Source: an uncultured Eubacteriales bacterium
GTDB taxonomy: Bacteria > Bacillota > Clostridia > Oscillospirales > Oscillospiraceae
Direction of reading: 5' to 3'
DNA: 20,391 nucleotides
Assembly (NCBI GenBank): GCA_900549545.1
Contig: URPA01000035.1
Location: 1-20,391, forward strand
A program made the position numbers and the translations under genes. The number at the start of each line of letters is the position of its first letter. Position 1 is the first letter of the stretch. Below the pieces are notes generated by a model that did not search any database, had not been told where the DNA came from, and saw only the letters and a list, made by a program, of their open reading frames with translations. Positions 1 through 8,224 of this stretch are shown here, piece after piece.

Positions 1-511
1 AGGCGTAGCCCGTGGGCGTTGTGCCGCCCAGCCAGCGCCCGGTCTTGGACAGCTCGTGCATATTGTCCCGGATGCGCTCGGCGATGGTTTCACGTTCCAA
101 CTGGGAAAAGACCGACGCGATATACATCATGGCGCGCCCCATGGGGGAGCTGGTGTCGAACTGCTCGCGGATGGAGATAAAGTCGATGTGCCGGTCGCCC
201 AGATCCTCGATGAGCTTGGCAAAGTCGCCGATGTTGCGGCTGATGCGGTCGAGGCGGTAGACCACGATGGCGGCAAAGGCGATCTTCTGCGAGTCCTTCA
301 TCATTTTCTTGAACTGCGGGCGCTCCAGATTGCCGCCGGAAAAGCCCTCGTCCTCGTAGACCAGCACGTTTTCCGCCGCTTCCTCGCCAAAGTGCATGGC
401 GATGTACTGACGGCACAGCTCGATCTGGTTCTCGATGCTCTCGCCCTTGCCGGTGAATTTGGACTTGCGGGAATAGATGACATATTGCTTCGGCGTATCT
501 TTCGTTTTCAT
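1..511 (-). CDS. Large serine recombinase (SpoIVCA/TnpX type), N-terminal 170 aa, 3' end cut by the window
   Basis: Resolvase catalytic domain of a large serine site-specific recombinase, which would cut and rejoin att sites through a phosphoserine link. The motif YSRKS at residues 13-17 fits Y-x-R-x-S, making Ser17 the nucleophile. YRLDRISRN (85-93) carries the conserved active-site arginines, and the SQLERETIAERI segment (136-147) is the start of the long helix E. The sequence leaves the window at GTTPTGYA, where the Recombinase domain begins. I chose ATG at 511 because GAGGTG lies 7 bases upstream. It is transcribed in the same direction as the sigK 5' half at the other end. From context I infer that it excises the element during sporulation. 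It could instead be the integrase of an ordinary integrative element. The gene symbol is withheld because the C-terminal DNA-binding part is not visible. Confidence 0.92.
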   Translation of the reverse strand, partial: MKTKDTPKQYVIYSRKSKFTGKGESIENQIELCRQYIAMHFGEEAAENVLVYEDEGFSGGNLERPQFKKMMKDSQKIAFAAIVVYRLDRISRNIGDFAKLIEDLGDRHIDFISIREQFDTSSPMGRAMMYIASVFSQLERETIAERIRDNMHELSKTGRWLGGTTPTGYA

Positions 512-548
512 GGCGGCACCTCGCGTTATTTGTTAGGTTGATAGATAT

Positions 549-577
549 ATTATAACGGATTGGAATCCATTTGAAAA
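549..577 (-). promoter_or_regulatory. Candidate promoter of the recombinase gene
   Basis: On the minus strand a -10 TATAAT (549-554) is preceded by a 17-bp spacer and TTTTCA at -35 (572-577, four of six consensus bases). A short dyad, GGATTGGAATCC (557-568), sits inside the spacer and could be an operator. Transcription would start about 30 bases before the recombinase ATG. A skin recombinase would be expected to use a sigma-E or sigma-K promoter. This one reads as a housekeeping promoter with a weak -35, so its use is uncertain. Confidence 0.4.
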
Positions 578-835
578 GGTACCCAAGGGAAGAATCTGAA
601 AATTTCTGCGGGAGGCAGAGGTTTTCGCGCGCTGATTATGCCCGTTCGGAGGGCATCACTCATGTCCATCGAGAAAATGATTGATGGAATGAGCGATGCG
701 TGCTATTTGGAATATTATCGTTTTCGTCATCGACTGCATTCGTGCAGTCTCGCCGCACGATTTTTGCGCATTGCTACTTGTCATATGTCAAGTTTATTTT
801 GCGTCACAGCTTGTCATATGACAAGCTGCATCATA
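578..835. promoter_or_regulatory. Gene-free region with two tandem CATATG-centred palindromes
   Basis: No convincing gene lies between the recombinase and ATPase genes. The strongest signal is a perfect 20-bp palindrome, AGCTTGTCATATGACAAGCT (808-827). A second, nearly perfect copy of its core, CTTGTCATATGTCAAG, is at 777-792. The cores are offset by 33 bp, about three helical turns, as expected for a dimeric regulator binding twice on one DNA face. There is also a 7-bp stem closed by a TTCG tetraloop (732-749) and a 6-bp stem ATGCCC/GGGCAT near 638-656. A 39-codon minus-strand ORF ends just before the recombinase, but it has no ribosome binding site and I do not call it. Confidence 0.45.
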
Positions 836-875
836 AAAACCGCCGCCCCGAACGAAAAATCGGGGCGGCGGTTTT
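836..875 (-). terminator. Rho-independent terminator of the ATPase gene
   Basis: A perfect 16-bp stem (836-851 with 860-875), very GC-rich in the middle, with an 8-base loop. On the minus strand the stem ends in a run of T. It lies one base past the stop codon of the ATPase gene. The A/T flanks are symmetric, so it could also stop transcription on the plus strand. Confidence 0.88.
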
Positions 876-876
876 G

Positions 877-2661
877 TTATGCAAGATTTCTCAGATATTC
901 TTCCACGTTCTGATACTGAATGCCGTCTATCTCTTGGCTTTCTCCACGGTAGAGGACGAACTTTCCGGTGATCGGGCCGTAGCGGTGCTCGGTCTGGGCG
1001 CATTTTTGCTCGTCGATCAAATGGCGATACTGCTGCGGGACAGCTTCTTCGCTGTGCTTGATCTCGAAAATCCGGCAGGAGCCCGCCTCCGGGTCAAACA
1101 CCACCATGTCAAATTCGCCCACGGGGAATTGCAGGACAAATACCTGCTTCTTGGGGTTTGCCAGCTTGGTTTCCAGCAGGACAATGTCCTCCAGCATCCG
1201 CCCCTTGATCTCGGTCAGGACGCGCTGCTGCACGGCGGTGCGCTCCGCCAGAGACAGGGCGCTGAACGTCTCATCCAGCAGCAGACTGCGGATCAGCGCG
1301 TCCGCCTGCGCATAGCGGAGACCCGGCTGCGCGATCACCGTGCGTCCGGATTTCGTGCTGACATCCGGCAGGTGCAGCACGTCGATCTCCCGCGTTAAGT
1401 CCAGCAAGTCCAGATACTCCTTGATCTCCGCCGCGTGAACATCGTCCAGCGCTACAGTCTGCTCTGCCCTGTTGCGGATCTCCAGCAGCTTCCGCAGTCT
1501 GTCGGTGACAAGCGCAAGGTCGATGCGGTCGAGGATATCCGTCGGCTTCTTCCGATCCCGGCGCAGATTGCTGGCGGAAATACCGAGATCGTGGGACTTC
1601 CAATCCTGCGCCAGCACCTCCAGCGTGAAGCGGTGGTTGATGTCCTCCACCACCCGGTTGATGGCGCTGGTTAGCTCGCCCTTCTCGTATAAATCCCGCA
1701 GATGGCGGAAGTGCCCCTCGTACTGATAGCAGCGCAGGGAGTGCTGGATATTGCGGGCAATGGCGGTGTCCACGTATTCGTCGGTGCTTTCCTTGCTGGC
1801 AAAGGTAGCGGTCTCGTTGTAGTGGACGCCGCCGAGACTCATGGTGCCGCCGTAGCGGATATACTCGTCGATGCCGTGAACGCCGAGGACAGATTCAAAC
1901 TCGCGGTAGGGGATGAAGGTGGTGTGCAGCAGGATGCAGCGGTCGTAAAGCTGCTCGTCCTCGGTAAAGAGGAAGCCCAGCGAGTCCGTGCCGGAGAGCA
2001 CGATTTTCATGCCGCAGGCCGCAAACACGTCAGAAAACAGTGCCGCGCCCTCGATGAAATCCTCCATCAGCGTCACTTCGTCGAGGAACACATAGCGAAA
2101 GCCCTGCGCTTCCAATGCCTTGAGGTCGCGGTTTACGTCTGCCAGCGTGTCTTTTGCAGTGATCTGAATGAACGCTGCCTTGGTAAGCTCCTTGTCGCTC
2201 ATCTCCGCAAAAATCTGGCGAATCATGGTAGTTTTCCCCGTCCGGCGCAAGCCGTAAAGAATGAACACCTTGTCCTGCGGCTCGCCGTAGACAAAGTCGT
2301 GCAGCTGCCGGAAGCACTCGCGCCTGCGATAGCCGCGAACAGACGCCGCAAAGGAACGCAGCGCCTCGCCGGTGCGGACATTGGTGGTAAACGCGGAAAG
2401 TTTCGCAGATTTCGCCTTGGGCATCTGCTTTTTCAGCGCTTTCAGCTCCTGCTCCAGCTCCTTCCGCTGCTCGATCTGGGCGCGGAAATTCTCCAATTCG
2501 TCAGCAGGAATATACTTCTCCCGCCGCTTCTTGTTCTCTGTCCAACGATGGTAGAAGTACTCCTTACCGCTGACGGTTTTCTTCGTAACAGAGCCAGCGG
2601 GCAGAGCAGAAATCTGCTGTTCCAGCTCCGCCGCGCGGGTTTGCATCTCGGATAAGTCCAT
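877..2661 (-). CDS. AAA ATPase with DUF4143/PD-(D/E)XK-type C-terminus, 594 aa
   Basis: Residues 1-80 form a charged, coiled-coil region with the pattern SKxT-YYxRWTENxKxxxKYI, like the DUF6788 domain. The ATPase core follows, with Walker A GLRRTGKT (137-144) and Walker B YVFLDE (190-195). This matches the AAA_14 family. The C-terminal part resembles DUF4143-type proteins and contains EFDMVVFDPEAG...FEIKHS, with EIK at 533-535, the D...ExK signature of a PD-(D/E)XK nuclease fold. I chose ATG at 2661 rather than the one at 2679 because AGGAGGTG sits 4 bases before it. The gene has its own promoter and terminator, so it is a single-gene unit. Proteins of this family are common in mobile elements and their function is mostly unproven; toxin-like or defence roles are guesses. 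Confidence 0.88.
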   Translation of the reverse strand: MDLSEMQTRAAELEQQISALPAGSVTKKTVSGKEYFYHRWTENKKRREKYIPADELENFRAQIEQRKELEQELKALKKQMPKAKSAKLSAFTTNVRTGEALRSFAASVRGYRRRECFRQLHDFVYGEPQDKVFILYGLRRTGKTTMIRQIFAEMSDKELTKAAFIQITAKDTLADVNRDLKALEAQGFRYVFLDEVTLMEDFIEGAALFSDVFAACGMKIVLSGTDSLGFLFTEDEQLYDRCILLHTTFIPYREFESVLGVHGIDEYIRYGGTMSLGGVHYNETATFASKESTDEYVDTAIARNIQHSLRCYQYEGHFRHLRDLYEKGELTSAINRVVEDINHRFTLEVLAQDWKSHDLGISASNLRRDRKKPTDILDRIDLALVTDRLRKLLEIRNRAEQTVALDDVHAAEIKEYLDLLDLTREIDVLHLPDVSTKSGRTVIAQPGLRYAQADALIRSLLLDETFSALSLAERTAVQQRVLTEIKGRMLEDIVLLETKLANPKKQVFVLQFPVGEFDMVVFDPEAGSCRIFEIKHSEEAVPQQYRHLIDEQKCAQTEHRYGPITGKFVLYRGESQEIDGIQYQNVEEYLRNLA

Positions 2662-2698
2662 CGCGCACCTCCTGTTCATTAGTGTTATTCTATGCAGA

Positions 2699-2744
2699 AT
2701 TATACCCTATTATACCCGCAAAATCAAGGGTATAATAGGGTATA
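2699..2744 (-). promoter_or_regulatory. ATPase promoter embedded in a 17-bp inverted repeat
   Basis: The inverted repeat is TATACCCTATTATACCC (2701-2717), a 10-base loop, then its exact complement (2728-2744). Each arm is itself a TATACCC direct repeat, giving four copies in total. On the minus strand a near-ideal sigma-A promoter overlaps it: -35 TTGATT (2722-2727), a 17-bp spacer and -10 TATAAT (2699-2704). One arm fills the spacer, so a protein bound there would block RNA polymerase. The arrangement implies tight repression, perhaps autoregulation. The plus-strand arm also contains TATAAT, so weak divergent transcription is possible, though no gene would be served. Confidence 0.8.
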
Positions 2745-2752
2745 TAAACAAG

Positions 2753-2774
2753 AGAAAGCCTCGAAAGGTCTTCT
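2753..2774 (-). terminator. Weak terminator after the TIR gene
   Basis: On the minus strand a 9-bp stem with one mismatch and one G-U pair closes on a TTCG tetraloop, followed by CTTGTTTAT. It begins 11 bases after the TIR stop codon and precedes the ATPase promoter. The T tract is poor, so some read-through into the ATPase gene is plausible. Confidence 0.45.
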
Positions 2775-2785
2775 AGATAACTTGG

Positions 2786-3541
2786 TCATTTCGAAAACTG
2801 TTTTCGCAAGGATCTCAAGAGTGTTGATAGCGCTGATGCATACTCGTCACCATTAAATCGGAGATACTTTATTTGAGAAATCAATGCTGGAGGTGCAGAA
2901 TCATCAATAATGATCGGATATATTACGCAGGATTTATCATGAAGCGCTTTTCCGTAAAAGGCACCCCACTCATCTGTACAACACACTGATTTCAGGTAGT
3001 CCTTAGAGATTATCATGATAAGAGCTTTACTTTCGCATAATCCTGTGCTGATTTTTTCGAAAATTCTCTCGCCGATGTTTATTGACCAATCATCTAAAAA
3101 CACAGAAAAACCAGCATCCATTAAATCTGTAGCAATGGCCCTAGAAAAAGCCAAATCAACAGAAGAATGGGATATAAAGACTTCGGTTTTATTTTGATCC
3201 TGGAATTTTTGCATAGAGCGAAGATGTCTCGCAGTCAGCATGTCAGAGCAAAAAACTCTCTCGTGTAACAACATGATTTCTTCTTCGGCCGGCAGATGCT
3301 CCAAGCTACAGTTTTTATACAGTTCGTGATCAATATCAGATAATCTCTCTGCAAGGCATGCTGTCGGTATAACAGATGTTGCTGCTGATTGGCTGACTTT
3401 ATAATAATCGCTACAATAAATCGGCACATTGGGATAGATGATTAGTTTACCATCCATATCTTCATCATCATAATATCCTATTTTCCCCTTATATGGGCCT
3501 TTTCTAATGAGTATGGGTCCATACTTTGTTATTTTCTCCAT
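2786..3541 (-). CDS. TIR-domain protein, 251 aa
   Basis: The TIR domain covers residues 118-250. It begins TEVFISHSSVD (119-129), with the BB-loop region FLDDWSINIGERI (148-160) and the segment SVCCTDEWGAFY, whose Glu191 is at the position of the catalytic glutamate of TIR NADases. Known: bacterial TIR proteins in defence systems deplete NAD+ or make cyclic ADP-ribose signals. The N-terminal 45 residues (GPYKGKIGYYDDED) look like a KOW/SH3-like beta module. Residues 46-117 are helical and unassigned. It is the last gene of the operon, 41 bases after the HAD gene, and its start has GAGAGAG upstream. Base composition is clearly AT-rich compared with the helicase gene, suggesting separate origin. 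Inference: NAD+-degrading or signalling effector. Confidence 0.88.
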   Translation of the reverse strand: MEKITKYGPILIRKGPYKGKIGYYDDEDMDGKLIIYPNVPIYCSDYYKVSQSAATSVIPTACLAERLSDIDHELYKNCSLEHLPAEEEIMLLHERVFCSDMLTARHLRSMQKFQDQNKTEVFISHSSVDLAFSRAIATDLMDAGFSVFLDDWSINIGERIFEKISTGLCESKALIMIISKDYLKSVCCTDEWGAFYGKALHDKSCVIYPIIIDDSAPPALISQIKYLRFNGDEYASALSTLLRSLRKQFSK

Positions 3542-3582
3542 GTCACTCTCTCTCGTATATTTTGAATGTTAACGGCTATTTT

Positions 3583-4752
3583 TTAACCTTCTAACATCGC
3601 CTTTACTTCCACAGCTTTTTCTGATAGGTTCTGGCAATTCCGCAAAAGTCCTAAATAGAACATTTTTACATCTAAATCGCCAATGATGTATCGTACCTGG
3701 CTGTTGCTTAGCGCAATTTCAAATATTGCTTCACGTTCTTCTTGTGTCCACGTGTCAACACGCCGCATTTTCTCTACTGCTGCATGTGTACTAGCAAAGC
3801 TACGGCTACTTTCCAATTCTATCAACAGTTCAATCTTTTCTTTTTGATCATCGCTGTTCTGTCTATCAACTCTAATCTGCTCATTTTTGCAGTCAAAAAA
3901 CTTAGATTCCAATGCTTCATTTTTAGCTGTTCGATCAATAATTGCTTTAATGAGCTCATCCAACTCTGCTCCATCTGAATAATCAGCCATTGCGTAGTAA
4001 CGAATGCGATTATCTCGCATCATTTTATATACCTTGGCCTTATCATGAGTCACTGCACTATAGACGCCAATTGAATGTCCCCCGTAGGTATTAACCAGTT
4101 TCATGCACGGGATATCCGTATCGCTATCACCGATATACACCATATTGCGGAAAGGAACACGTATTTCGTCTGGAGCGAATGAATCATTTACACCCGGATC
4201 GTTGATATCCAAAACGCCTTTTTCGATACGAAACAAGAATTGAGTCTTATTTGTATAGTTGACAACTTGTGCCGGCCATTCTGCTACCCCATCTGAATCA
4301 TAATAAAAGGAACTCGCATATATTCTTTTGAATGCACCATTTTTCGCAACAGATGTCCCTTCAATCATTTCCTTCAGACCTGACGAGATAATATAGTGCT
4401 CAACAATAACACCGTGTTCCGCTCCATATGTACGGATGCGTTCAAACCAATCCTCAACACCGGGAAATAGGCTAACCTTTGCTCCATAGTTTTCAAGGTT
4501 TTCACGCGTGAACACGAGTTTTCCAGCCGCTTTCTTTTTCATCAAAAGCATATAAGCCAGATTCTGATCCATATCATTTTGGCTCGCCAGTCCATTTGAT
4601 TCTGTCCAAAATTCTCCCACATCATATCCAACAGATTGGATATACCCCTGTGCCTGCATATCGTCTGGCGACAATGTTTTATCAAAATCGTAGCATATTG
4701 CAAGCACAGGCTTATCTTCCTTACACTCTCTTGTGTACTGATTCGATGACAT
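3583..4752 (-). CDS. HAD-superfamily phosphatase-like protein, 389 aa
   Basis: All four HAD motifs are present. Motif I is YDFDKT (21-26), with Asp22 as nucleophile and Asp24 as acid/base. Motif II is the Ser123/Ser124 region in IISSG, motif III is probably Lys169, and motif IV is GDSDTD (208-213). A large cap lies between motifs I and II (about 30-115). A charged helical C-terminal extension (about 265-389) is not part of the HAD fold and may bind a partner. I chose ATG at 4752 because AAAGGAG is 6 bases before it; the in-frame ATG at 4773 lacks a site. It sits 73 bases after the helicase gene and 41 before the TIR gene, with no terminator seen. The substrate is unknown: nucleotide or phosphoprotein dephosphorylation, or immunity to the TIR product, are all guesses. 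It is AT-rich like the TIR gene. Confidence 0.87.
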   Translation of the reverse strand: MSSNQYTRECKEDKPVLAICYDFDKTLSPDDMQAQGYIQSVGYDVGEFWTESNGLASQNDMDQNLAYMLLMKKKAAGKLVFTRENLENYGAKVSLFPGVEDWFERIRTYGAEHGVIVEHYIISSGLKEMIEGTSVAKNGAFKRIYASSFYYDSDGVAEWPAQVVNYTNKTQFLFRIEKGVLDINDPGVNDSFAPDEIRVPFRNMVYIGDSDTDIPCMKLVNTYGGHSIGVYSAVTHDKAKVYKMMRDNRIRYYAMADYSDGAELDELIKAIIDRTAKNEALESKFFDCKNEQIRVDRQNSDDQKEKIELLIELESSRSFASTHAAVEKMRRVDTWTQEEREAIFEIALSNSQVRYIIGDLDVKMFYLGLLRNCQNLSEKAVEVKAMLEG

Positions 4753-4825
4753 AGTGTACTCCTTTCTATCCACTGTAGATTGATTTTTAGTATTGCGACT
4801 TTTCCGATATAGAAGACGTGAAATC

Positions 4826-7800
4826 TTATCCCACTACCAACTTATTCGTCTTCTTCAAAAACTTCGCCGGGATCGGGCGGTCCAGCTGCCAGGTGATATT
4901 CATCGGCCTGCTGCCCGTGTGCTTCACGTAATTCGCCGTGCCCAGATAGGTGTACGCTTCCGCACCGCCGGTCATACGGTCCGCCTTAAACTCACGCACA
5001 AACAGCAGCACCTTGCTGCCGCGTTCCTTGTGATGGATGTAGCGCTGGCCGGTGGGTGAATTCTCCGCCGTGGTGCTCTGGCTCTGCCAATGGAACAAGC
5101 TCTCATTGATGGAATAATCGTTGTACATGGTGGTTGGCGAGTAGTCCTTGTCCGCCTTGTTCAGCGTCACAAAGAACACGTCGATGCTTTTCTCCGGCAG
5201 CCACTTCACGCCCTCACGAACGGTGGACGGCTTCATAAAGTCCAGCGCCACCAAGAGCTGGTCGCGGGTATAGGTGCAATGCAAATCCAGAGGACAGTCA
5301 AAGCCCAGCTCCACCGGCTCGTCGATAAAGTCGATCTGCTCGAAGCGATAGCGCAGCAGCTCCAGGATCTCACCGAGCAGAACTGTGCTGTCAGACAGGG
5401 CATAGAGGTTACTAAGCACCTCTTCGTCGTCCCAGTCCTCCACAGCCTTACCCCAGACGGTGATGTAAAACATCTGCATCATCCGCTTTTCCGCATCCGG
5501 AAGCGCTGCAAAATCAAGGTTGTCCAAACGCGGAAGGACGTCCAACAGGAACGAAATCCAGCGGCGGGAATCAGCCACAGCAAGCTTTGCAAACGCTTTG
5601 GTCAGGATGTCCTCCAGCGGCTCCGAAAAGTCCTCGATGGCATCCGCTCTGGCACAAATGCGAGAGAAGGAGGAAAACTTGTAGATCGCCCGTGGGTCAA
5701 GATGGTAGTAATCCAAGAAATTTTTGAGTGTCAGCTCCAGACCGCTGTCCTCCGTGAAGGAGGCTGCGCGAGCCACCAACCCAGCCGTATTGCCATAGGA
5801 CGCGCGGATATTCTCCAAAATGTATTTGGCCGCCTTCTTCTCCAACTGGATATAGCAGCCCTTGGGGACGGACACAAAACCGTCCTTGATCTCCCGGCTC
5901 ACGCTGCGGGTGGTATTCGACAGCAGCGCCGCAAACTTATCCTCAAAGTTGTATTTTCTATTCGCCTGACCGATGAAGTCCAGCACGGTCAGGCATTCCT
6001 TGCCCTCGGATAGACGCAGACCGCGTCCCAGCTGCTGCAAGAAGATCGTCAACGACTCCGTGGGTCGCAGGAACAGAACAGTATTGACTTCCGGAATATC
6101 CACGCCCTCGTTGTAGATGTCCACGACGAAGATGAACCGCACCTCGCCGGACACCAAGCGCCGCTTGGCCGCCGCTCTTTCCTCGTCCGAAGATTGCCCG
6201 GTGAGGCACATGGACGGGATGTTGTGGTCGTTAAAATAGCGGCACATAAACTCCGCGTGATCGACCGTCACGCAGAAGCCGAGGCCCTTCACCTCGTCAA
6301 TGTCCGTCACATATTTCAGCAGTGCCGTCACCACATGGTCGGCGCGGCGGTCGGCAACCGCCCCGCTGAACGTGTAGATGTGCTCCAGCTCGCTCTTTTG
6401 GTAGCCACCGGCAGACCATTTGAGCGCATCCAGATCCACCGTATCGGTAACGCCAAAATATTGGAACGGGCACAGGAGCTTTCGATCAACGGCTTCCGGC
6501 AGACGGATCTCCGCTGCAATGCGGTTATGGAAGTACGGCAGGATGCTCTTGCCGTCCATACGCTCCGGAGTAGCGGTCAAGCCCAGCAGGATGCGCGGCT
6601 GGTAGTAGGACAACAACTTCTGATAAGTCGGTGCAGCGGCATGGTGGAATTCGTCCACGATGATGTAGTCATAAAAATCGGGACTTGTCTTTTCCGTGAA
6701 GCTCTGTGAGTTGAAAGTCTGGATGGACAGAAACAGGTTGTCGATGCTCTCTGGCTTATAGTTGCCCACAAACAGCTCAGCAAAGTTTGCGTCCTTGAGC
6801 ACGGCGCGGAAGGTGTACAAGCTCTGCTTGAGAATTTCCTCACGGTGCGCCACAAAGAGCAGGCGGCAGGGTCGATCCGGATTCTGCTTGCGGAAGCGCT
6901 TGTAATCCAGCGCAGAGATGACCGTCTTGCCGGTACCGGTGGCCGCCACCACCAGATTGCGCGTATAGCCACGAACAGTGCGCTCTGCCTCCAGCTTGTC
7001 CAAAATCTCCTGCTGGTAGGAATATGGGTTGATGTCCATGGTGTAGACGTCGGCATTGTTGGTGTCGAAATATTTTTCCGCTTTCAGCGCCCGCGCCAAG
7101 CGCTCTCTCTGATCCTCCGCGTAGTATTCAAATTCGCGGTCATTCCAGTAATACTCGAAGGTAGCGGCGATCTTGTCGATAGTTTCGGGTAAGTCGCGTT
7201 TCGTTACCTTGGTGTTCCATTCAAGGCCGCTGGTCAATGCGGCATTGGACAGATTGGACGAGCCCACATAAGCCGTCGTGAAGCCGGTTTCGCGGTAAAA
7301 GATATATGCCTTGGCGTGGAGCCGGGTCGTCTTGGTGTTGTAGCTGACCTTGATCTGCGTATTGGGCAGCTGGCGAAGTTCCTCGATGGCTTTCACATCC
7401 GTTGCGCCCATGTAGGAAGTGGTAATAATGCGGAGCTCGCCGCCGTTTTGCGTGAATTCCCGCAGCTCGTCCATGATGAGCCGCAGACCGCTCCATTTGA
7501 TGAAGGACACCAGCATATCGATCCGATTAGCCGAGACGATTTCCTTTTTGAGCTCTGTAAACATCTGCGGCTCATGCACAGCCCCGGTGAAAAGTGAGCT
7601 TTGTGCGATGGAGGTTTCCGGGCGCTCTATGTCCGCCGCTGTTTTCCCCACCGCCAGCCGCGGGTCGGTCTCCCGCAAAAGCGCAAGAAGCTGCTCTGCC
7701 CGCCGGTCAACGCCCAGCGCGGCAAAATCAGCTTCTTTCGTTGTATTTTGAATGAGATCAACGATCTGGTTGGTCAGCCCGATCTGGGCAGAAATATCCC

Positions 7801-7981
7801 CGCCGTTGTCCAGCACGTTATCCAAGCCCTTTTGAACTACATCTGCCAGATACTGCGCCAGCGCCTTGGAGGCTTCCGCCTTGTCAATGGGCGCAACAGA
7901 CTTGCGGGCCTCCGGAATCTCCGCAAGCTCGCCCGTCAGGGCATTGTTGATGACTTGTTCGTATAGACCAGGGTGTAACAT
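4826..7981 (-). CDS. PLD nuclease-SF2 helicase-DUF3427 fusion protein, 1051 aa
   Basis: Domains in order: an N-terminal helical region (1-130); a phospholipase D-like nuclease domain (about 140-290) with LHAKAY (221-226, His222/Lys224) and SSN (241-243), one HKD half-site so probably dimeric; an SF2 helicase core with Walker A AATGTGKT (346-353), DEFH box (443-446), TAT motif III (469-471) and motif VI QQLGRGLR (649-656); and a C-terminal DUF3427 domain (about 690-1051). Known: this architecture belongs to the restriction-type SF2 helicases and is frequent near defence genes. The expected activity is ATP-driven translocation on nucleic acid coupled to cleavage. The start at 7981 is supported by TTAGGAG 8 bases upstream. 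It is the core gene of the operon, downstream of the XRE and MazG-like genes and upstream of HAD and TIR. Confidence 0.93.
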   Translation of the reverse strand: MLHPGLYEQVINNALTGELAEIPEARKSVAPIDKAEASKALAQYLADVVQKGLDNVLDNGGDISAQIGLTNQIVDLIQNTTKEADFAALGVDRRAEQLLALLRETDPRLAVGKTAADIERPETSIAQSSLFTGAVHEPQMFTELKKEIVSANRIDMLVSFIKWSGLRLIMDELREFTQNGGELRIITTSYMGATDVKAIEELRQLPNTQIKVSYNTKTTRLHAKAYIFYRETGFTTAYVGSSNLSNAALTSGLEWNTKVTKRDLPETIDKIAATFEYYWNDREFEYYAEDQRERLARALKAEKYFDTNNADVYTMDINPYSYQQEILDKLEAERTVRGYTRNLVVAATGTGKTVISALDYKRFRKQNPDRPCRLLFVAHREEILKQSLYTFRAVLKDANFAELFVGNYKPESIDNLFLSIQTFNSQSFTEKTSPDFYDYIIVDEFHHAAAPTYQKLLSYYQPRILLGLTATPERMDGKSILPYFHNRIAAEIRLPEAVDRKLLCPFQYFGVTDTVDLDALKWSAGGYQKSELEHIYTFSGAVADRRADHVVTALLKYVTDIDEVKGLGFCVTVDHAEFMCRYFNDHNIPSMCLTGQSSDEERAAAKRRLVSGEVRFIFVVDIYNEGVDIPEVNTVLFLRPTESLTIFLQQLGRGLRLSEGKECLTVLDFIGQANRKYNFEDKFAALLSNTTRSVSREIKDGFVSVPKGCYIQLEKKAAKYILENIRASYGNTAGLVARAASFTEDSGLELTLKNFLDYYHLDPRAIYKFSSFSRICARADAIEDFSEPLEDILTKAFAKLAVADSRRWISFLLDVLPRLDNLDFAALPDAEKRMMQMFYITVWGKAVEDWDDEEVLSNLYALSDSTVLLGEILELLRYRFEQIDFIDEPVELGFDCPLDLHCTYTRDQLLVALDFMKPSTVREGVKWLPEKSIDVFFVTLNKADKDYSPTTMYNDYSINESLFHWQSQSTTAENSPTGQRYIHHKERGSKVLLFVREFKADRMTGGAEAYTYLGTANYVKHTGSRPMNITWQLDRPIPAKFLKKTNKLVVG

Positions 7982-8007
7982 GGTTTTTTCTCCTAATCAG
8001 ATAGCAA

Positions 8008-8222
8008 TTATTTTATTCTTGAGAAATACTGAGTCAGCTTCTCGTCACTTATTTTTTCAATCTCAGCTTTTTCCTCTTTGCTCAGATGCTTCCACACCGC
8101 CTCGTCCACTTGCACAATGCTCAGCGTCTTGGTGTGTCGCAGCATCTGCATATCCTCAAAGCGTTTGAATTGACGCCATCTGAGAGCACTGTGAGCAATT
8201 CCTTTGCGCGTTCGATGTCCAT
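8008..8222 (-). pseudogene. Small broken or two-frame ORF between the MazG-like and helicase genes
   Basis: A good start (ATG at 8222, AGGAGG upstream) opens MDIERAKELLTVLSDGVN, but this frame stops after 33 codons at 8121. A second frame, offset by one base, runs from about codon 19 to a stop at 8008 and looks like real protein: RQFKRFEDMQML, a KEEKAEIEK helix, then QYFSRIK. Read alone from ATG at 8151 it gives 47 aa with TGAGG just upstream. Either one small gene has suffered a frameshift or internal deletion, or two short genes overlap. It is in the middle of the operon, 26 bases before the helicase start. I do not recognise the family. Confidence 0.55.
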
Positions 8223-8224
8223 GT

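Noticed and set aside
578..700. 39-codon minus-strand ORF just before the recombinase
   Set aside because: No ribosome binding site, no recognisable sequence, and it runs through the predicted recombinase promoter.
1702..2655. 317-codon plus-strand frame opposite the ATPase
   Set aside because: The minus strand carries Walker A and B motifs, promoter and terminator; the plus frame has no recognisable domain.
2786..3541. Thoeris system
   Set aside because: Thoeris needs a ThsA-type NADase partner. None is present; the neighbours are HAD and a helicase.
5090..6013. 307-codon plus-strand frame opposite the helicase
   Set aside because: Shadow of the DUF3427/helicase coding region; no ribosome binding site or domain.
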